Assembly: GCA_963803735.1 (NCBI GenBank)
Contig: CAWDNV010000016.1
Coordinates: 62,001 to 126,000, forward strand
Source: Palsa-189 sp963803735
GTDB lineage: Bacteria > Acidobacteriota > Terriglobia > Acidiferrales > UBA7541
Direction: 5' to 3'
Length of the DNA: 64,000 nucleotides
The notes beneath the pieces were generated by a model. It was not told the DNA's origin. It saw only the letters and a program-made list of their open reading frames with translations, and searched no databases. The position numbers were made by a program, and so were the translations under genes. Of the stretch, positions 27,028-35,773 are shown piece after piece. How positions within the stretch are numbered: the stretch's first letter is position 1; each line of letters opens with the position of its first letter.

Positions 27028-28719
27028 TCAAGAGGCAGCGGCCCGGGACGCCGGACGGTAGCGGACGAGAAGCAGCGTAATGTCGTCGGCCTGGGTGGCG
27101 CCGCGCGTAAAAGTTCCGACCGATTCTAGGATCGCCTTTTGAATTTGATCTAGGGGCGCATCGTGCTGACCGGCGAGAGAATCACGAAGGCGAGGAACGC
27201 CGAACATTTGTTTGTCGTGGTCCATGGCCTCGCTAACGCCGTCGCTAAAGAGGACGAGAGTGTCATCGGGCTGAAGTTCCAGAAACGCGACATCATAATG
27301 AGTTCCCGGGATGAGGCCAACCGGCAAAGAACCCTCGGTGAATGGCTCGGTGACTTCGCCGCGACGAAGAAGCAGAGGCGAGGGATGGCCTGCATTTATG
27401 AACTCCAGCCGACCGTTGCGATCCAGGACGCCAAAGAACATGGTGGCGTAGCGTCCGACCTCGGAATGCTCACAAAGAAAGCAATTGACCTGATGCAAGA
27501 CGCGCGCGGGATCGGAACCCATGCTTAAGCCAGAGAGCGCACCTTGCAGCATGGTCGTCAGAAGGGCAGCGCCCAGGCCCTTGCCACAGACATCGGCAAT
27601 CAGAAAGGCTGTGCGGTTGTCGCTCATCGGGAAAACATCGAAGTAGTCGCCGCCGACCTCAAGACACGGAGAGTTAATACCGGTGACGGCGAGATGAGGA
27701 AAATCGCGGAAGCCGCGCGGAAGGAGAGCCTGCTGGATGTCACGGGCGATACTGATCTCCTGCTCCAGGCGCTGGCGATGGCGCTCGTGCTCGACTAGGC
27801 GCGCATTGTCCAGGATGCTGGCGGCTTCGACGGCGAAGGCGTCGAGGATCTGGCGATCGAGCTTGGAAAAGGCGGCCGGTTGGCGGGAATCGAGATAAAT
27901 CATTCCAAGGAAATCTCCCCGTCTGAAATCAACGTCGGATTCGGCGGAGGTGGCGCGCGACACGGCGTAAAGCGGAATGGCCACCACGGCGCGCAGGCTT
28001 TGCGCAATGACACTCTGCGCGCCCTGGAGGTTGAGTTCGGCCTCATTGAGATCTTCTGTGATGGCGCTCGATTGGCGCTCCATCGCCAGAGATAGTGCAG
28101 TCTGGCTGGGAGCGAGCCCAGCGGGGGAAATGCGTAGGCCTCCCTTGCCTCGGGCGAGCCGAACGCGATGCGGCCCGGGTGGATCAGGTTCCAGTAACAG
28201 ACCGCGGTCAGCTCCGGTGACGACAATGGCGTGATCGAGCATTGTGCTGAGCACGGTGTCGACCGGAAGTTGGGAATGCAGAAGCATGGTCGTTTCGAGC
28301 AGGAGATTGAGTTTGCCGAGGCCGCTAGAAGAGGAGTCGCCACCGGGCATGCTCCCGATGAGCGTGAGAAGACGTTGCACGGACTCGTCGGCTACAGAGG
28401 AGCGAAAAGTTATTTGGTAGGCGCCCTCGAAGCCAAAGCTAATGATATCGCCGTCCTCCAAGGCCTTCTTGTCGGTTTTCTTTCCGTTAACGAAAACTCC
28501 GCCATGTTGGCCACGGTCTTCAAAGTAGTGACGGTTGGATTCAAAGAGGATCGCTGCGCAACGTCGGGAAATACGGTTGTCCGGAAGCTGGAGATGGTTT
28601 CCACTCCCATCGCCCCGACCGACGAAAAAGGGTGATTCAGTGATGGAAACACGGCGGCTCGAACCGTCGGGAGCTACGATATCAAGAAGCGCTTCGCCGA
28701 TGGCTGGGGCATTAGACAT
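27028..28719 (-). CDS. FHA-GAF-SpoIIE (PP2C-type) phosphatase
   Basis: 563 residues from ATG 28719; longer starts are possible because no start has a strong ribosome binding site. Order: FHA (about 10-115, FFVGRGDGSGNHLQLPDNRI and SRRCAAILFES, phosphothreonine recognition), GAF (about 140-310, ATSAESDVDFRRGDFLGMIY), a linker with EHERHRQRLEQEISIARDIQ, and a SpoIIE phosphatase (about 335-560, LEVGGDYFDVF, LIADVCGKGLGAALLT, LVLFSDGVSEA, QADDITLLLVRY). The metal aspartates of GGDYFD, ADVCGKG, SDG and ADD are present. Such proteins dephosphorylate anti-sigma-antagonists. Encoded 178 bases downstream of the Ser/Thr kinase gene; FHA recognition of kinase products is a reasonable inference. Confidence 0.92.
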   Translation of the reverse strand: MSNAPAIGEALLDIVAPDGSSRRVSITESPFFVGRGDGSGNHLQLPDNRISRRCAAILFESNRHYFEDRGQHGGVFVNGKKTDKKALEDGDIISFGFEGAYQITFRSSVADESVQRLLTLIGSMPGGDSSSSGLGKLNLLLETTMLLHSQLPVDTVLSTMLDHAIVVTGADRGLLLEPDPPGPHRVRLARGKGGLRISPAGLAPSQTALSLAMERQSSAITEDLNEAELNLQGAQSVIAQSLRAVVAIPLYAVSRATSAESDVDFRRGDFLGMIYLDSRQPAAFSKLDRQILDAFAVEAASILDNARLVEHERHRQRLEQEISIARDIQQALLPRGFRDFPHLAVTGINSPCLEVGGDYFDVFPMSDNRTAFLIADVCGKGLGAALLTTMLQGALSGLSMGSDPARVLHQVNCFLCEHSEVGRYATMFFGVLDRNGRLEFINAGHPSPLLLRRGEVTEPFTEGSLPVGLIPGTHYDVAFLELQPDDTLVLFSDGVSEAMDHDKQMFGVPRLRDSLAGQHDAPLDQIQKAILESVGTFTRGATQADDITLLLVRYRPASRAAAS

Positions 28720-28897
28720 AAGGATCGCTCGAAGCCGGAAGCACGGGTGAATCACTACGATCGGCCGCGCGCCGTCCGTTCGACCGTTCAACATGGTCCG
28801 GTTTGATAAGTGCAAGATCTCGCCGGTGCTGCATTATGGGTGCCTATTCCGCCTCGCCCGTCACATCGCGTGATCCACGAATCGCCAAGCAAACAGT

Positions 28898-31228
28898 TCA
28901 CTGAAAGACCAGCTCGGTTGGCGATGCCTGGGGAGGGAGACCGACGCGGCGAAGCAGGTCCTTGAAACGCGGATCGTCACGCAAGGTGTCCATGCTCGGG
29001 TCTATATGAAGATAGATCAGCCAGTGGGATTTCTCTTCGTAGGCCCTCTCCAGGTATTCGAGAGCGTGGTCGTTTTCTCCCAAACCGATGTGGATTCCCG
29101 CCAAGAAGTAAGGTGCGACATATTTTTGCCTTGCTAGTCTTGTCAGGCTCTCGAGCGTCTCCAGCGCCTCCTTTGCCTTGTTCGCCATCCCGTAAGTATG
29201 GGCGAGCGCCGCACGCATCAGCGGGCTGCCGCCCGATAGGACCACCCCCTTTTCACCCTCGGTGATGGCCATTGTGTAGCGACCCGTTTTCCTATAGACG
29301 AGCCCAAGAATCCAATGCGTGACAGGATAGTTTGGGTCCAATTCGACAGTTTTGTAGAACTGCTCGATGGCTTCGTCGTATCGACGCCCAAAGTAGAGGG
29401 ACCATCCGACAGCCACGTTGATAATGAGCGAGAGCGGATCGAGCTCTTGGCTGTGCTTTACTTTGGCGATTGCTTCTTCGTGCCGCCCCATGGTCATCAG
29501 ATACTCGGCGTACCAGTGATTCGCAGTCGCGTAGGTAGGGCCGAGTTGAAGACTTCGTTTGAATTCTGTCTGAGCCTCTAACCAGCGCCAATCGTGAAGC
29601 CACAAAGGAGCCGCTAGAGATGTGTGCGCTTCGGCTAGATCCTCGTCCAACCGCAGAGCCTTTATTGCCGCTGCCTTAGCCTTCGGGAAAGCGTCCTTTG
29701 GGGGCAGATAGCTGTTCCATCCGAGGAGTACGTAGGAATCGGCCAATCCAGAGTACGCTTGTGCGTAGCTAGGATCTTGCTCAACAGCTTGTTGGAAGTA
29801 CTCGATGCCCTTGCCGAATCCTTCTTCAGTCCACTTGTTCCAATAATAGCGGCCTTTGAGGTAGACCTGATAGGCCTCGGCATTCTCCGTGTGGCGCCTC
29901 GCTAATCGTTTCTTTTCGGTCCTGCTCAGCCGTAGCCGCAATTTCTCGGAAATTTCGTTGGAAATTTCTTCTTGAATAGCAAAGATGTCGCCTGGCTTGC
30001 GATTGTAGAGCTCGCCCCACAGTCGTGAGCCTGTGGCTACATCCACCAATTCGGTTCCGATGACCAAAGAGCTACCCCGCAGCATTATTCTTCCGGTGAG
30101 AACGGCGCGCACACTGAGTTCACGGCCAATGGTTTGGGGGTCAATTCCCCGGCCCTTATACCGAAATACTGTGCTGTGTGCCATCACGCGCAGCTTCGGA
30201 AGCGTCGCTAAGATATTGACGAGACTTTCGGTGATTCCGTCGCTCAGATATTCATTGTCGGGGTCGCCACTCCCGTTTTCAAAGAGCAAAACGGCAATTG
30301 AGTCAATGAATTTGGAGACCCGCTGCGGGCGAAGGGCACTGCAGGCCAGAGACGCCCGCCCGGACTCCATATCTCGTTTTAGCCGCCTCAAATCGCTTCG
30401 CAAGTCTACGGCGCTTTGATAACGCAGCGCGCGGTCCTTCATCAGCGCCTTGTTTACGATGCGTCCTAACTCTGCAGGCAATTTTGGGTTCAGGCGTAGC
30501 GAAGATTTCACGTCATCGTTGAGAATTGAGTTGAAAATAGCCCAGGTGCTGTTTCCTGAAAAAGCGGGCCGCCCGGTGGTCAATTCATACATGACTGCTC
30601 CAAACGAGAACAGGTCGCTGCGCGAATCCAACTCTTCGGCATGCACTTGCTCCGGTGACATATAAGCGAGCGTACCCAACGCAACTCCCGGAGTCGTCAA
30701 GCATTCGCGTGCATCTGCGAACCGTGTCACGGTGTCAGCGCTAGCAGCGAGTCCCAATCTAGGCGTGATTTTAGCTAGCCCAAAGTCAAGAATCTTCGCA
30801 TGGCCACGATTGGTGACGAAGATGTTCGTGGGTTTGATGTCGCGGTGGAGGATGCCTTCCGTGTGAGCGACATCCAGCGCATCCGCGACCTCGATGGAAA
30901 TATCCAGAAGACGTTCCACTTCAAGCGAACGACTGAAAACTCGACCTAACGTATCACCATCCAAATGCTCCATAGCAATGAAGACCGTGCCATTGTCTTC
31001 ATCAACGTCGTAGAGAGTGCAGATATTGGGGTGATTCAGAGCGGAGGCAGCCCGCGCTTCGCGCTGGAATCGTGCCAAAGCCTCGGGGTTTCCGGCCATG
31101 TTATCGGACAAGAACTTCAGTGCAACAAGACGGTGCAGGCGTTCGTCCTCCGCCTTATATACAACCCCCATCCCCCCGCCGCCGAGTTTTTCCAACACCC
31201 GATAGTGCGAGATCGTTAGCCCGGTCAT
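28898..31228 (-). CDS. Ser/Thr protein kinase with TolB-like and TPR regions
   Basis: 776 residues from ATG 31228. The kinase domain (about 8-285) has the glycine loop GGGGMGVVYKAED, VALKFL (ATP lysine), HRDIKPTNI (catalytic Asp), DFGLAK and the APE-equivalent YMSPEQ. Residues about 310-445 resemble the TolB/FlgO-like region (SIAVLLFENGSGDPDNEYLS, AVLTGRIMLRGSSLVIGTEL) seen in acidobacterial kinases, followed by about eight TPR repeats (YYWNKWTEEGFGKGIEYFQ, AYSGLADSYVLLGWNSYLPP onward). No membrane segment is evident. Neighbour of the FHA-phosphatase gene on the same strand, suggesting a phospho-signalling pair. Confidence 0.93.
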   Translation of the reverse strand: MTGLTISHYRVLEKLGGGGMGVVYKAEDERLHRLVALKFLSDNMAGNPEALARFQREARAASALNHPNICTLYDVDEDNGTVFIAMEHLDGDTLGRVFSRSLEVERLLDISIEVADALDVAHTEGILHRDIKPTNIFVTNRGHAKILDFGLAKITPRLGLAASADTVTRFADARECLTTPGVALGTLAYMSPEQVHAEELDSRSDLFSFGAVMYELTTGRPAFSGNSTWAIFNSILNDDVKSSLRLNPKLPAELGRIVNKALMKDRALRYQSAVDLRSDLRRLKRDMESGRASLACSALRPQRVSKFIDSIAVLLFENGSGDPDNEYLSDGITESLVNILATLPKLRVMAHSTVFRYKGRGIDPQTIGRELSVRAVLTGRIMLRGSSLVIGTELVDVATGSRLWGELYNRKPGDIFAIQEEISNEISEKLRLRLSRTEKKRLARRHTENAEAYQVYLKGRYYWNKWTEEGFGKGIEYFQQAVEQDPSYAQAYSGLADSYVLLGWNSYLPPKDAFPKAKAAAIKALRLDEDLAEAHTSLAAPLWLHDWRWLEAQTEFKRSLQLGPTYATANHWYAEYLMTMGRHEEAIAKVKHSQELDPLSLIINVAVGWSLYFGRRYDEAIEQFYKTVELDPNYPVTHWILGLVYRKTGRYTMAITEGEKGVVLSGGSPLMRAALAHTYGMANKAKEALETLESLTRLARQKYVAPYFLAGIHIGLGENDHALEYLERAYEEKSHWLIYLHIDPSMDTLRDDPRFKDLLRRVGLPPQASPTELVFQ

Positions 31229-31414
31229 GGGATGGGATTCGGTCACACCTGATGCTGAGCCAGTGTCGAGCCCCGCACCTACTGGCAAAAAGGATAGCTG
31301 TCTCACGACGCTCGCGGCGTTTTCAATTCGTCGCCGGCTGGGGTGCCGTTCACAACTGGACTATCAGGTGGTTGGCCTTCTTGGTTATCGGATAAAACCT
31401 AAATGGACGCTGCA
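31229..31414. other. Spacer upstream of the kinase gene
   Basis: About 190 bases that must hold the kinase promoter on the reverse strand. No obvious gene or strong inverted repeat was seen. Confidence 0.4.
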
Positions 31415-31444
31415 GGGGGCTATCGGTATGTGCACCGAGCCCCC
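31415..31444. repeat. Hairpin of the ggctaggg repeat type
   Basis: gggggc-ta-tcggt (31415-31427) pairs with accga-gccccc (31434-31444) around a 6-base loop, followed by ctagcc. It resembles the hairpins at 25.9-26.4 kb and directly precedes copy B of the long repeat. Confidence 0.6.
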
Positions 31445-31454
31445 TAGCCGGCCC

Positions 31455-31720
31455 TATGCCCCCTCGGACAGCCCGAAAAAGTCATAGGCTACGAGTCTCT
31501 AATAGAACCATGGTTGGCACCCACAACCCACACTGCTTGTCAGTTTCAAACCGAATGCGTCGTCACCGCGCAGAATGAAACGCTGGGATGGAAAATCAGA
31601 TCATTTGGCCGGGTTGCGCCAATCGCCCGAAGCTCTGCACGCCAAGGCAGATCAAACCCTTCCTCTATTACGTGGGCTGGAGAGTCAGAAAACCACCCGC
31701 ACTCGGAGAGGTATTTTTTC
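31455..31720. repeat. Long spacer repeat, copy B (left part, ends at insertion element)
   Basis: Core 31455-31540 matches copy A at 26623-26708. The repeat continues to 31720 and resumes after the insertion element at 33135 (gaggtattttttcttgac, cccttttatagaac, to 33171), so the element split an existing copy. No gene is recognised inside. Confidence 0.75.
31706..31720. repeat. 15-bp target-site duplication, left
   Basis: gagaggtattttttc directly precedes the left end of the insertion element and recurs exactly at 33135-33149. Confidence 0.9.
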
Positions 31721-33134
31721 TGTCAACGCAAAGTAGAAATGTCCGGTTCCCTGCCAAATAGAAATGTCCGCTTCCAAGGTTTCCTCCAGGGATGATCGGG
31801 CCGGGGAATGTATTTGGTTTTGACCTGGGTGGCTGCTTTGCGTTTTTGATCGGCGACTCCTGCAGGCCGTAGGCCGGAAGGAGTTGCCGATCGCGGCGCC
31901 GCCGGGCAGGGATGCAGCGGCAGGTAACGGCCGCGGAAACGCAGCCAGTGCGAACCATCCAGGCGTCTTTCGATCTCCACCCGAGCCCCGCGTAATCCCG
32001 GGCAAACGTCTTCGCGCCAGACTCCCCAGCGCTGCCCTTGCCAACTCACGGTGTGATCGGCCGCCACCGTGCGGGGTTGGCGCACGCTGAGAATTTCCTC
32101 CAGCCGATGGGTGCTCCCCAGTGGCCGGTGGGCATTGACGGCCATGACCGGCTGCACGGCAAAACGCTCTTGCCAAGCGGGCCAGAAGGTCATCTCCAGA
32201 AAACGATTGCCCTGCTCCACCGTGGCGATCTGTTGGATACGCATCTCCTTCACCAGACGATCTTGCAGGGTGCCGAACAGCCGCTCGATGCGTCCTTTGG
32301 CCTGCGGCGAGTGCGCGGCGATCCAACTCGATGCCCAACTCCCCCAGGGCCCGTCCGAACTGCGTGCGCGCCGGTTCCCCCCGCAACTGCTCCTGCCACT
32401 GCACCGGGCGTGAAGTCACAAACAGGCTGTTTTTATCCGTGTACAGTGCCAGCGGTCGCCCGTGGCGTTCCAGCCAGTCCTGTAAGGTGCGCAAGTTCTC
32501 TTCGGTGGAATCGTGCTCTACCAAGCGGCCCCAGGCACGACTGCTGGCATCATCGATCAGCGCGATCAGATGGCAGGCCGGCCCGCGCTCTTCCAGCCAG
32601 CCATAGGGCGAGCTGTCCATCATCACCAACTCGCCGAAAGCACTGCGCCGCGGTCGCCATACGTGCACCGTTTTCAGCCGCCGATTTCGCGGCCGCCACA
32701 ATCCTGCGGCGCTCATCCATTTCCGCAGCGTCTCGCGGCTGACGCTCGTGCCCCGACGCGCCAGATGTTCGGCCGCCAGCGTGGGACCGAAACCCGCATA
32801 GCGCGCCTGGCGCAAGTGGCGCAGGGCATGCTGCTCCACCGACTCGGGAATCTTCCGGTTCGATCCGCGACCTCGCAATCGATGCACGATTCCGCGATCG
32901 CCCTGGCTGCGCAGCCGGACCTGCAAACGCCGCACCTGCCGGTCGGTTAAATGCAGTCTCCGGGCCGCTTCGATTTGTTTTAGATGGCCTTCTTCGACTT
33001 GCTGTAAAACCTTCAACCGTTCCCGCTCTTTGGCACTCAACTCGATTCGCTCCGGTCCCATCCCTCCTCCCACCCTGGATGAAACCGGACATTTCTACTT
33101 TGCACAAACCGGACATTCTCATCTTGCTGTGACA
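31721..33134. mobile_element. IS1202-like (ISNCY) insertion sequence, 1414 bp
   Basis: The ends are inverted repeats of about 26 bases, starting TGTCA and both containing GAATGTCCGG or AAATGTCCGG (left 31721-31746, right 33109-33134 in reverse). An inner copy of gcaaagtagaaatgtccgg occurs near each end as well. A 15-base direct duplication flanks it. One transposase gene runs right to left. A 15-bp duplication agrees with the ISTde1-type group described within the IS1202 family, where 15-18 bp is usual. Because the transposase is frameshifted, this copy is probably not active by itself. Confidence 0.85.
31723..33061 (-). pseudogene. IS1202-like DDE transposase, frameshifted
   Basis: From ATG 33061 (after GGGAGGAGGG) the protein has a helix-turn-helix (QIEAARRLHLTDRQVRRLQV), then the first catalytic Asp in ELVMMDSSPYGWL, the second in LALYTDKNSLFV. 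At 32325-32326 an extra A (T on the coding strand) turns the expected GIEWIAAHSPQ into GIELDRRALAA and shifts the frame. The other frame then reads QAKGRIERLFGTLQDRLVKE, with the catalytic Glu, and continues to a stop at 31723 inside the terminal repeat. One base thus separates the third catalytic residue from the other two. Confidence 0.88.
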
Positions 33135-33149
33135 GAGAGGTATTTTTTC
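33135..33149. repeat. 15-bp target-site duplication, right
   Basis: Exact copy of 31706-31720 immediately after the right end of the insertion element; it runs on into the remainder of repeat copy B (to about 33171). Confidence 0.9.
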
Positions 33150-33379
33150 TTGACTTCCCTTTTATAGAACTTATCGGGAGTTGACACTAGGGGTATCTGC
33201 GAGCTTGACGGCACAGAAAGTCACTCCAAACACCTCGCGACGAGGGTCCGCCAACAGACCTTTAAAGGAACTCTACAAGGGCACTATATCGGGGAGCCCT
33301 ATTGGCTTCGTCCGCTAGGGAAAACAAAATCATCAAAGGTTGACGGCGAGCAACGAATCGCATCGTTAGGACCTATATC

Positions 33380-33673
33380 GTGACACAAGGCACGTCTGCC
33401 AACGAGGTTAGCTACATTCCAACGGCCAGACCAATATCGGTGGATCGACACAGATTCTTTGTTCAATTGGGAACACGAGTTCGCGAATTGCGAAGAACGC
33501 ACGGTCATTCTCAAGAAGATATGATTTCCTTTGGCTTTTCGGCGCGCCATTGGCAACAAATCGAAGCAGGCCGCCCGATCACAGTTTCTACCTTGCTGCG
33601 TATCTGCGCTGTATTCAAGACTTCTCTAGAGCGTTTAGTTCGCGGACTAGACGAGGGAATTTATAAAGACTAG
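33380..33673 (+). CDS. XRE-family helix-turn-helix regulator
   Basis: 97 residues from a GTG start. The HTH spans about residues 28-85: QLGTRVRELRRTHGHSQEDM, FSARHWQQIEAGRPITVSTL, RICAVFKTSLERLVRGL. Phage-repressor-like DNA-binding fold with a short N-terminal extension. The acidobacterial neighbourhood offers no obvious target. No strong ribosome binding site is visible; a start nearer the HTH is possible. Confidence 0.8.
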   Translation: MTQGTSANEVSYIPTARPISVDRHRFFVQLGTRVRELRRTHGHSQEDMISFGFSARHWQQIEAGRPITVSTLLRICAVFKTSLERLVRGLDEGIYKD

Positions 33674-33733
33674 GTCCGCTCTCTGCAAGCGTTTAGTTTC
33701 ATGCTCCCGCTAATCTGCACGTGGTTTTGTTGT

Positions 33734-33865
33734 ATGTGGCTATATATAGCAGGGGTGGGGCTCAATGGAATGGGTGAACGGGCTGCGCAATTGGGAGGGA
33801 CGTTAGCAATTAAGTCCAATGCACAAGGCACGACAGTAATCGCACGGTTGCCTATGCGCAACTGA
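33734..33865 (+). pseudogene. C-terminal scrap of a NarX/DegS-type histidine kinase
   Basis: An open frame of 43 codons contains GVGLNGMGERAAQLGGTLAI and GTTVIARLPMRN before the stop. This matches the last ATP-binding part (G2 box and final strands) of HisKA_3-class kinases, as in GIGLVGMRERVEQLGG. Everything N-terminal of it, including the H-box and N-box, is absent. It is flanked by an XRE gene and a small CxxC gene. Confidence 0.7.
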
Positions 33866-33928
33866 ACCTTGGTGATTTAACGTCACCTTATCAAAAAGCA
33901 CCGATAAAAATTTGGAAAGCAGGCTCGA

Positions 33929-34141
33929 ATGCAGTATTGGATTCTAAAGTGCCCACAATGTAAGAACAAGTTTATCCACTCGGAAATTAATATAGAGAAT
34001 GAGCACTACGGCCTTTGGGCCTTGCCTTCAAAGCCGGAATTTCCCGAGGGCGGTAGCTGGCTAGAATGCGCGCACTGTAAGCAGACCTCTCTTTTTCAAC
34101 GATTTCAACTTATGTATGCAGGGAGGGCCGACGATCTATAG
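33929..34141 (+). CDS. Small protein with two CxxC pairs (zinc-ribbon-like)
   Basis: 70 residues. YWILKCPQCKNKFIHSEI and GGSWLECAHCKQTSLFQRF provide two CxxC knuckles about 40 residues apart, a spacing that fits a zinc ribbon. No named family recognised. Similar small CxxC proteins occur at 45.9 kb and 60.9 kb in this window, suggesting a lineage-typical class. Confidence 0.65.
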   Translation: MQYWILKCPQCKNKFIHSEINIENEHYGLWALPSKPEFPEGGSWLECAHCKQTSLFQRFQLMYAGRADDL

Positions 34142-34370
34142 GGACGAGGGCGAGCGGATATCTATCATGGCCCGGAGTCACTTACTCCACCGAAGGCCGA
34201 ATACATTGGCGCGGACCACCTGCCATCTTTCGTTTTTCGCTTGCAACTCTGCGGCGGACCACACATTCCGATAAGGGGAACTTCTCGCTGGCAGCCCGAA
34301 AACTGGTCGCTCATGCCGTTTAATCCAGCAAGAAATATCGCCGTGATGTGGGTCACACTCAGGAGGCAAT

Positions 34371-34736
34371 TTACGGGCCAGGAACAGGCGGTAACTTGTG
34401 GGCTGCCGCCAATTCGGTGAGGCAAGCTTCAAGACGTAACTGATCAATGGGGTCAATCTCAGTAAACTCAATTCCAAAACCGCGGCGGGTTTGGTCTCCG
34501 ACGGAATTTACGACTCGACCCGTTGCGGAAAAGTGAGTCCCAGAATGTGCAATCTTGAGCGCGACTCTAGCGGCCTTCCCGACGGGCATCTCCGTCTTGA
34601 CAAAGCACCCGTATAAACTCACTGCCCGAACCAAGGCCACTTTCATTCGTCCAGAGTCAAGATCGGTGAGTTCGACAACGCCACCCAAATAGTATCGAGG
34701 TGCCCGGCGCCTGCCGTGGATTTGAGTTTCCGACAT
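34371..34736 (-). CDS. PilZ-domain protein
   Basis: 121 residues from ATG 34736, with GGAAG 9 bases upstream (an in-frame ATG five codons earlier lacks a binding site). The PilZ signature is visible: the arginines of GRRRAPRYYLGGVVEL near the start and RRGFGIEFTEIDPID later, with YGCFVKTEMP between. The usual DxSxxG is altered to AVSLYGCFV. PilZ domains bind cyclic di-GMP. Stand-alone effector, target unknown. Confidence 0.8.
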   Translation of the reverse strand: MSETQIHGRRRAPRYYLGGVVELTDLDSGRMKVALVRAVSLYGCFVKTEMPVGKAARVALKIAHSGTHFSATGRVVNSVGDQTRRGFGIEFTEIDPIDQLRLEACLTELAAAHKLPPVPGP

Positions 34737-34941
34737 CGTCAGCACTTCCATCTAGTCATGGTCGCAACATTTTAGATTGAGGTTTGTTTCGCCCTCATGA
34801 AACGGAATGGGCGCGCTCGAAACGACCAATAGGGAATGCAGCACAGCTTTTTTGCTCGTGGGAGTGTTGAGATGAACTGGTGTAACTACGTCGCCAGCTT
34901 TTTCGGTGTAGCCCAGTGATAGTAAAAAGGAGGTAAGTGAA

Positions 34942-35337
34942 ATGTTGATTGGTGATCGTTTACGAAACTTCCGTGAGGCCAAGAATTTATCTCAGGGGCA
35001 CATCGAAAAACGCACAGGTCTGCTCCGTTGCTACATATCGCGAGTAGAGAATGGGCACACGGTTCCGGCTATGAAAACCCTGGAGAAGATGGCTCGGGCA
35101 CTTGAAATGCCTCTCTACCAACTTTTTTATGACGGTCAGGAGCGACCAAAATCACCGAACGCCGCCAAACGGAAGGCTGCGGCACAGGATCTGTGGGGCA
35201 GTTCAGGGAAAGATGCGCGGCTGCTCTCAAAACTGCAACAGCTTCTCGGTCGGATAAACGAAAACGACAGGAAACTTCTCATGCTACTGGCTCAGAAAAT
35301 GGCGGGAACCAACAAACGCAAGTCCACGGCTAACTGA
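34942..35337 (+). CDS. XRE-family helix-turn-helix regulator
   Basis: 131 residues with an excellent ribosome binding site (AAAGGAGGTAAGTGAAATG). HTH at about 5-60: GDRLRNFREAKNLSQGHIEK, RTGLLRCYISRVENGHTVPA, MKTLEKMARALEMPLYQLFY. A basic, helical C-terminus (LLSKLQQLLGRINENDRKLL) may mediate oligomerisation. Very common type in Acidobacteriota. Divergent from the PilZ gene. Confidence 0.87.
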   Translation: MLIGDRLRNFREAKNLSQGHIEKRTGLLRCYISRVENGHTVPAMKTLEKMARALEMPLYQLFYDGQERPKSPNAAKRKAAAQDLWGSSGKDARLLSKLQQLLGRINENDRKLLMLLAQKMAGTNKRKSTAN

Positions 35338-35773
35338 CTTTGTTGCACCCTTTGGGGTGCCTGTTGTCGAAATGTTAGGAGCCCCCGGCATCCGCCGGGC
35401 ATCCGCTCCCGCTCCAGCGGTCCCGCTGCCTGCCGTGCGACGACAACAAATAGCGGCCCTCCCACTGAGAGCCAGTTCTTGAAACTTTGATTCATCCAAT
35501 CATTGACGCTCATGGCCTCGCGGGTACAGAGTCCTAACTGGAAGGGCTTTTTCGTGGAGGCTTTTGTCGATTCATTTTTACAACTTCCAATACTGCATAG
35601 CTTTTGCCATACCAATAATGGCAGTCGGGTTGCCAACGCTGAATGCTTGTTCCAGAATCGAAAAGTGTTCTTCAGAATGCTGGGACAGTTTGCCCTCAAC
35701 TGAAACTGCCCACCAGCTTTCGACCAAGGCAATGGGTGTAGACGAAATGTCCGCTTTAGCGAGCAGAATCAAC
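35338..35773. other. Spacer without a supported gene
   Basis: About 435 bases between the XRE gene and the convergent DUF2490 gene. Several short open frames exist on both strands but none shows family features or a good start. A GC-rich palindromic patch (catccgccgggcatccgctcccgctcc) near 35390 is the only local structure seen. Confidence 0.4.

Noticed and set aside
32038..32742. 234-codon plus-strand frame inside the insertion element
   Set aside because: Opposite the transposase; proline/alanine-rich shadow.
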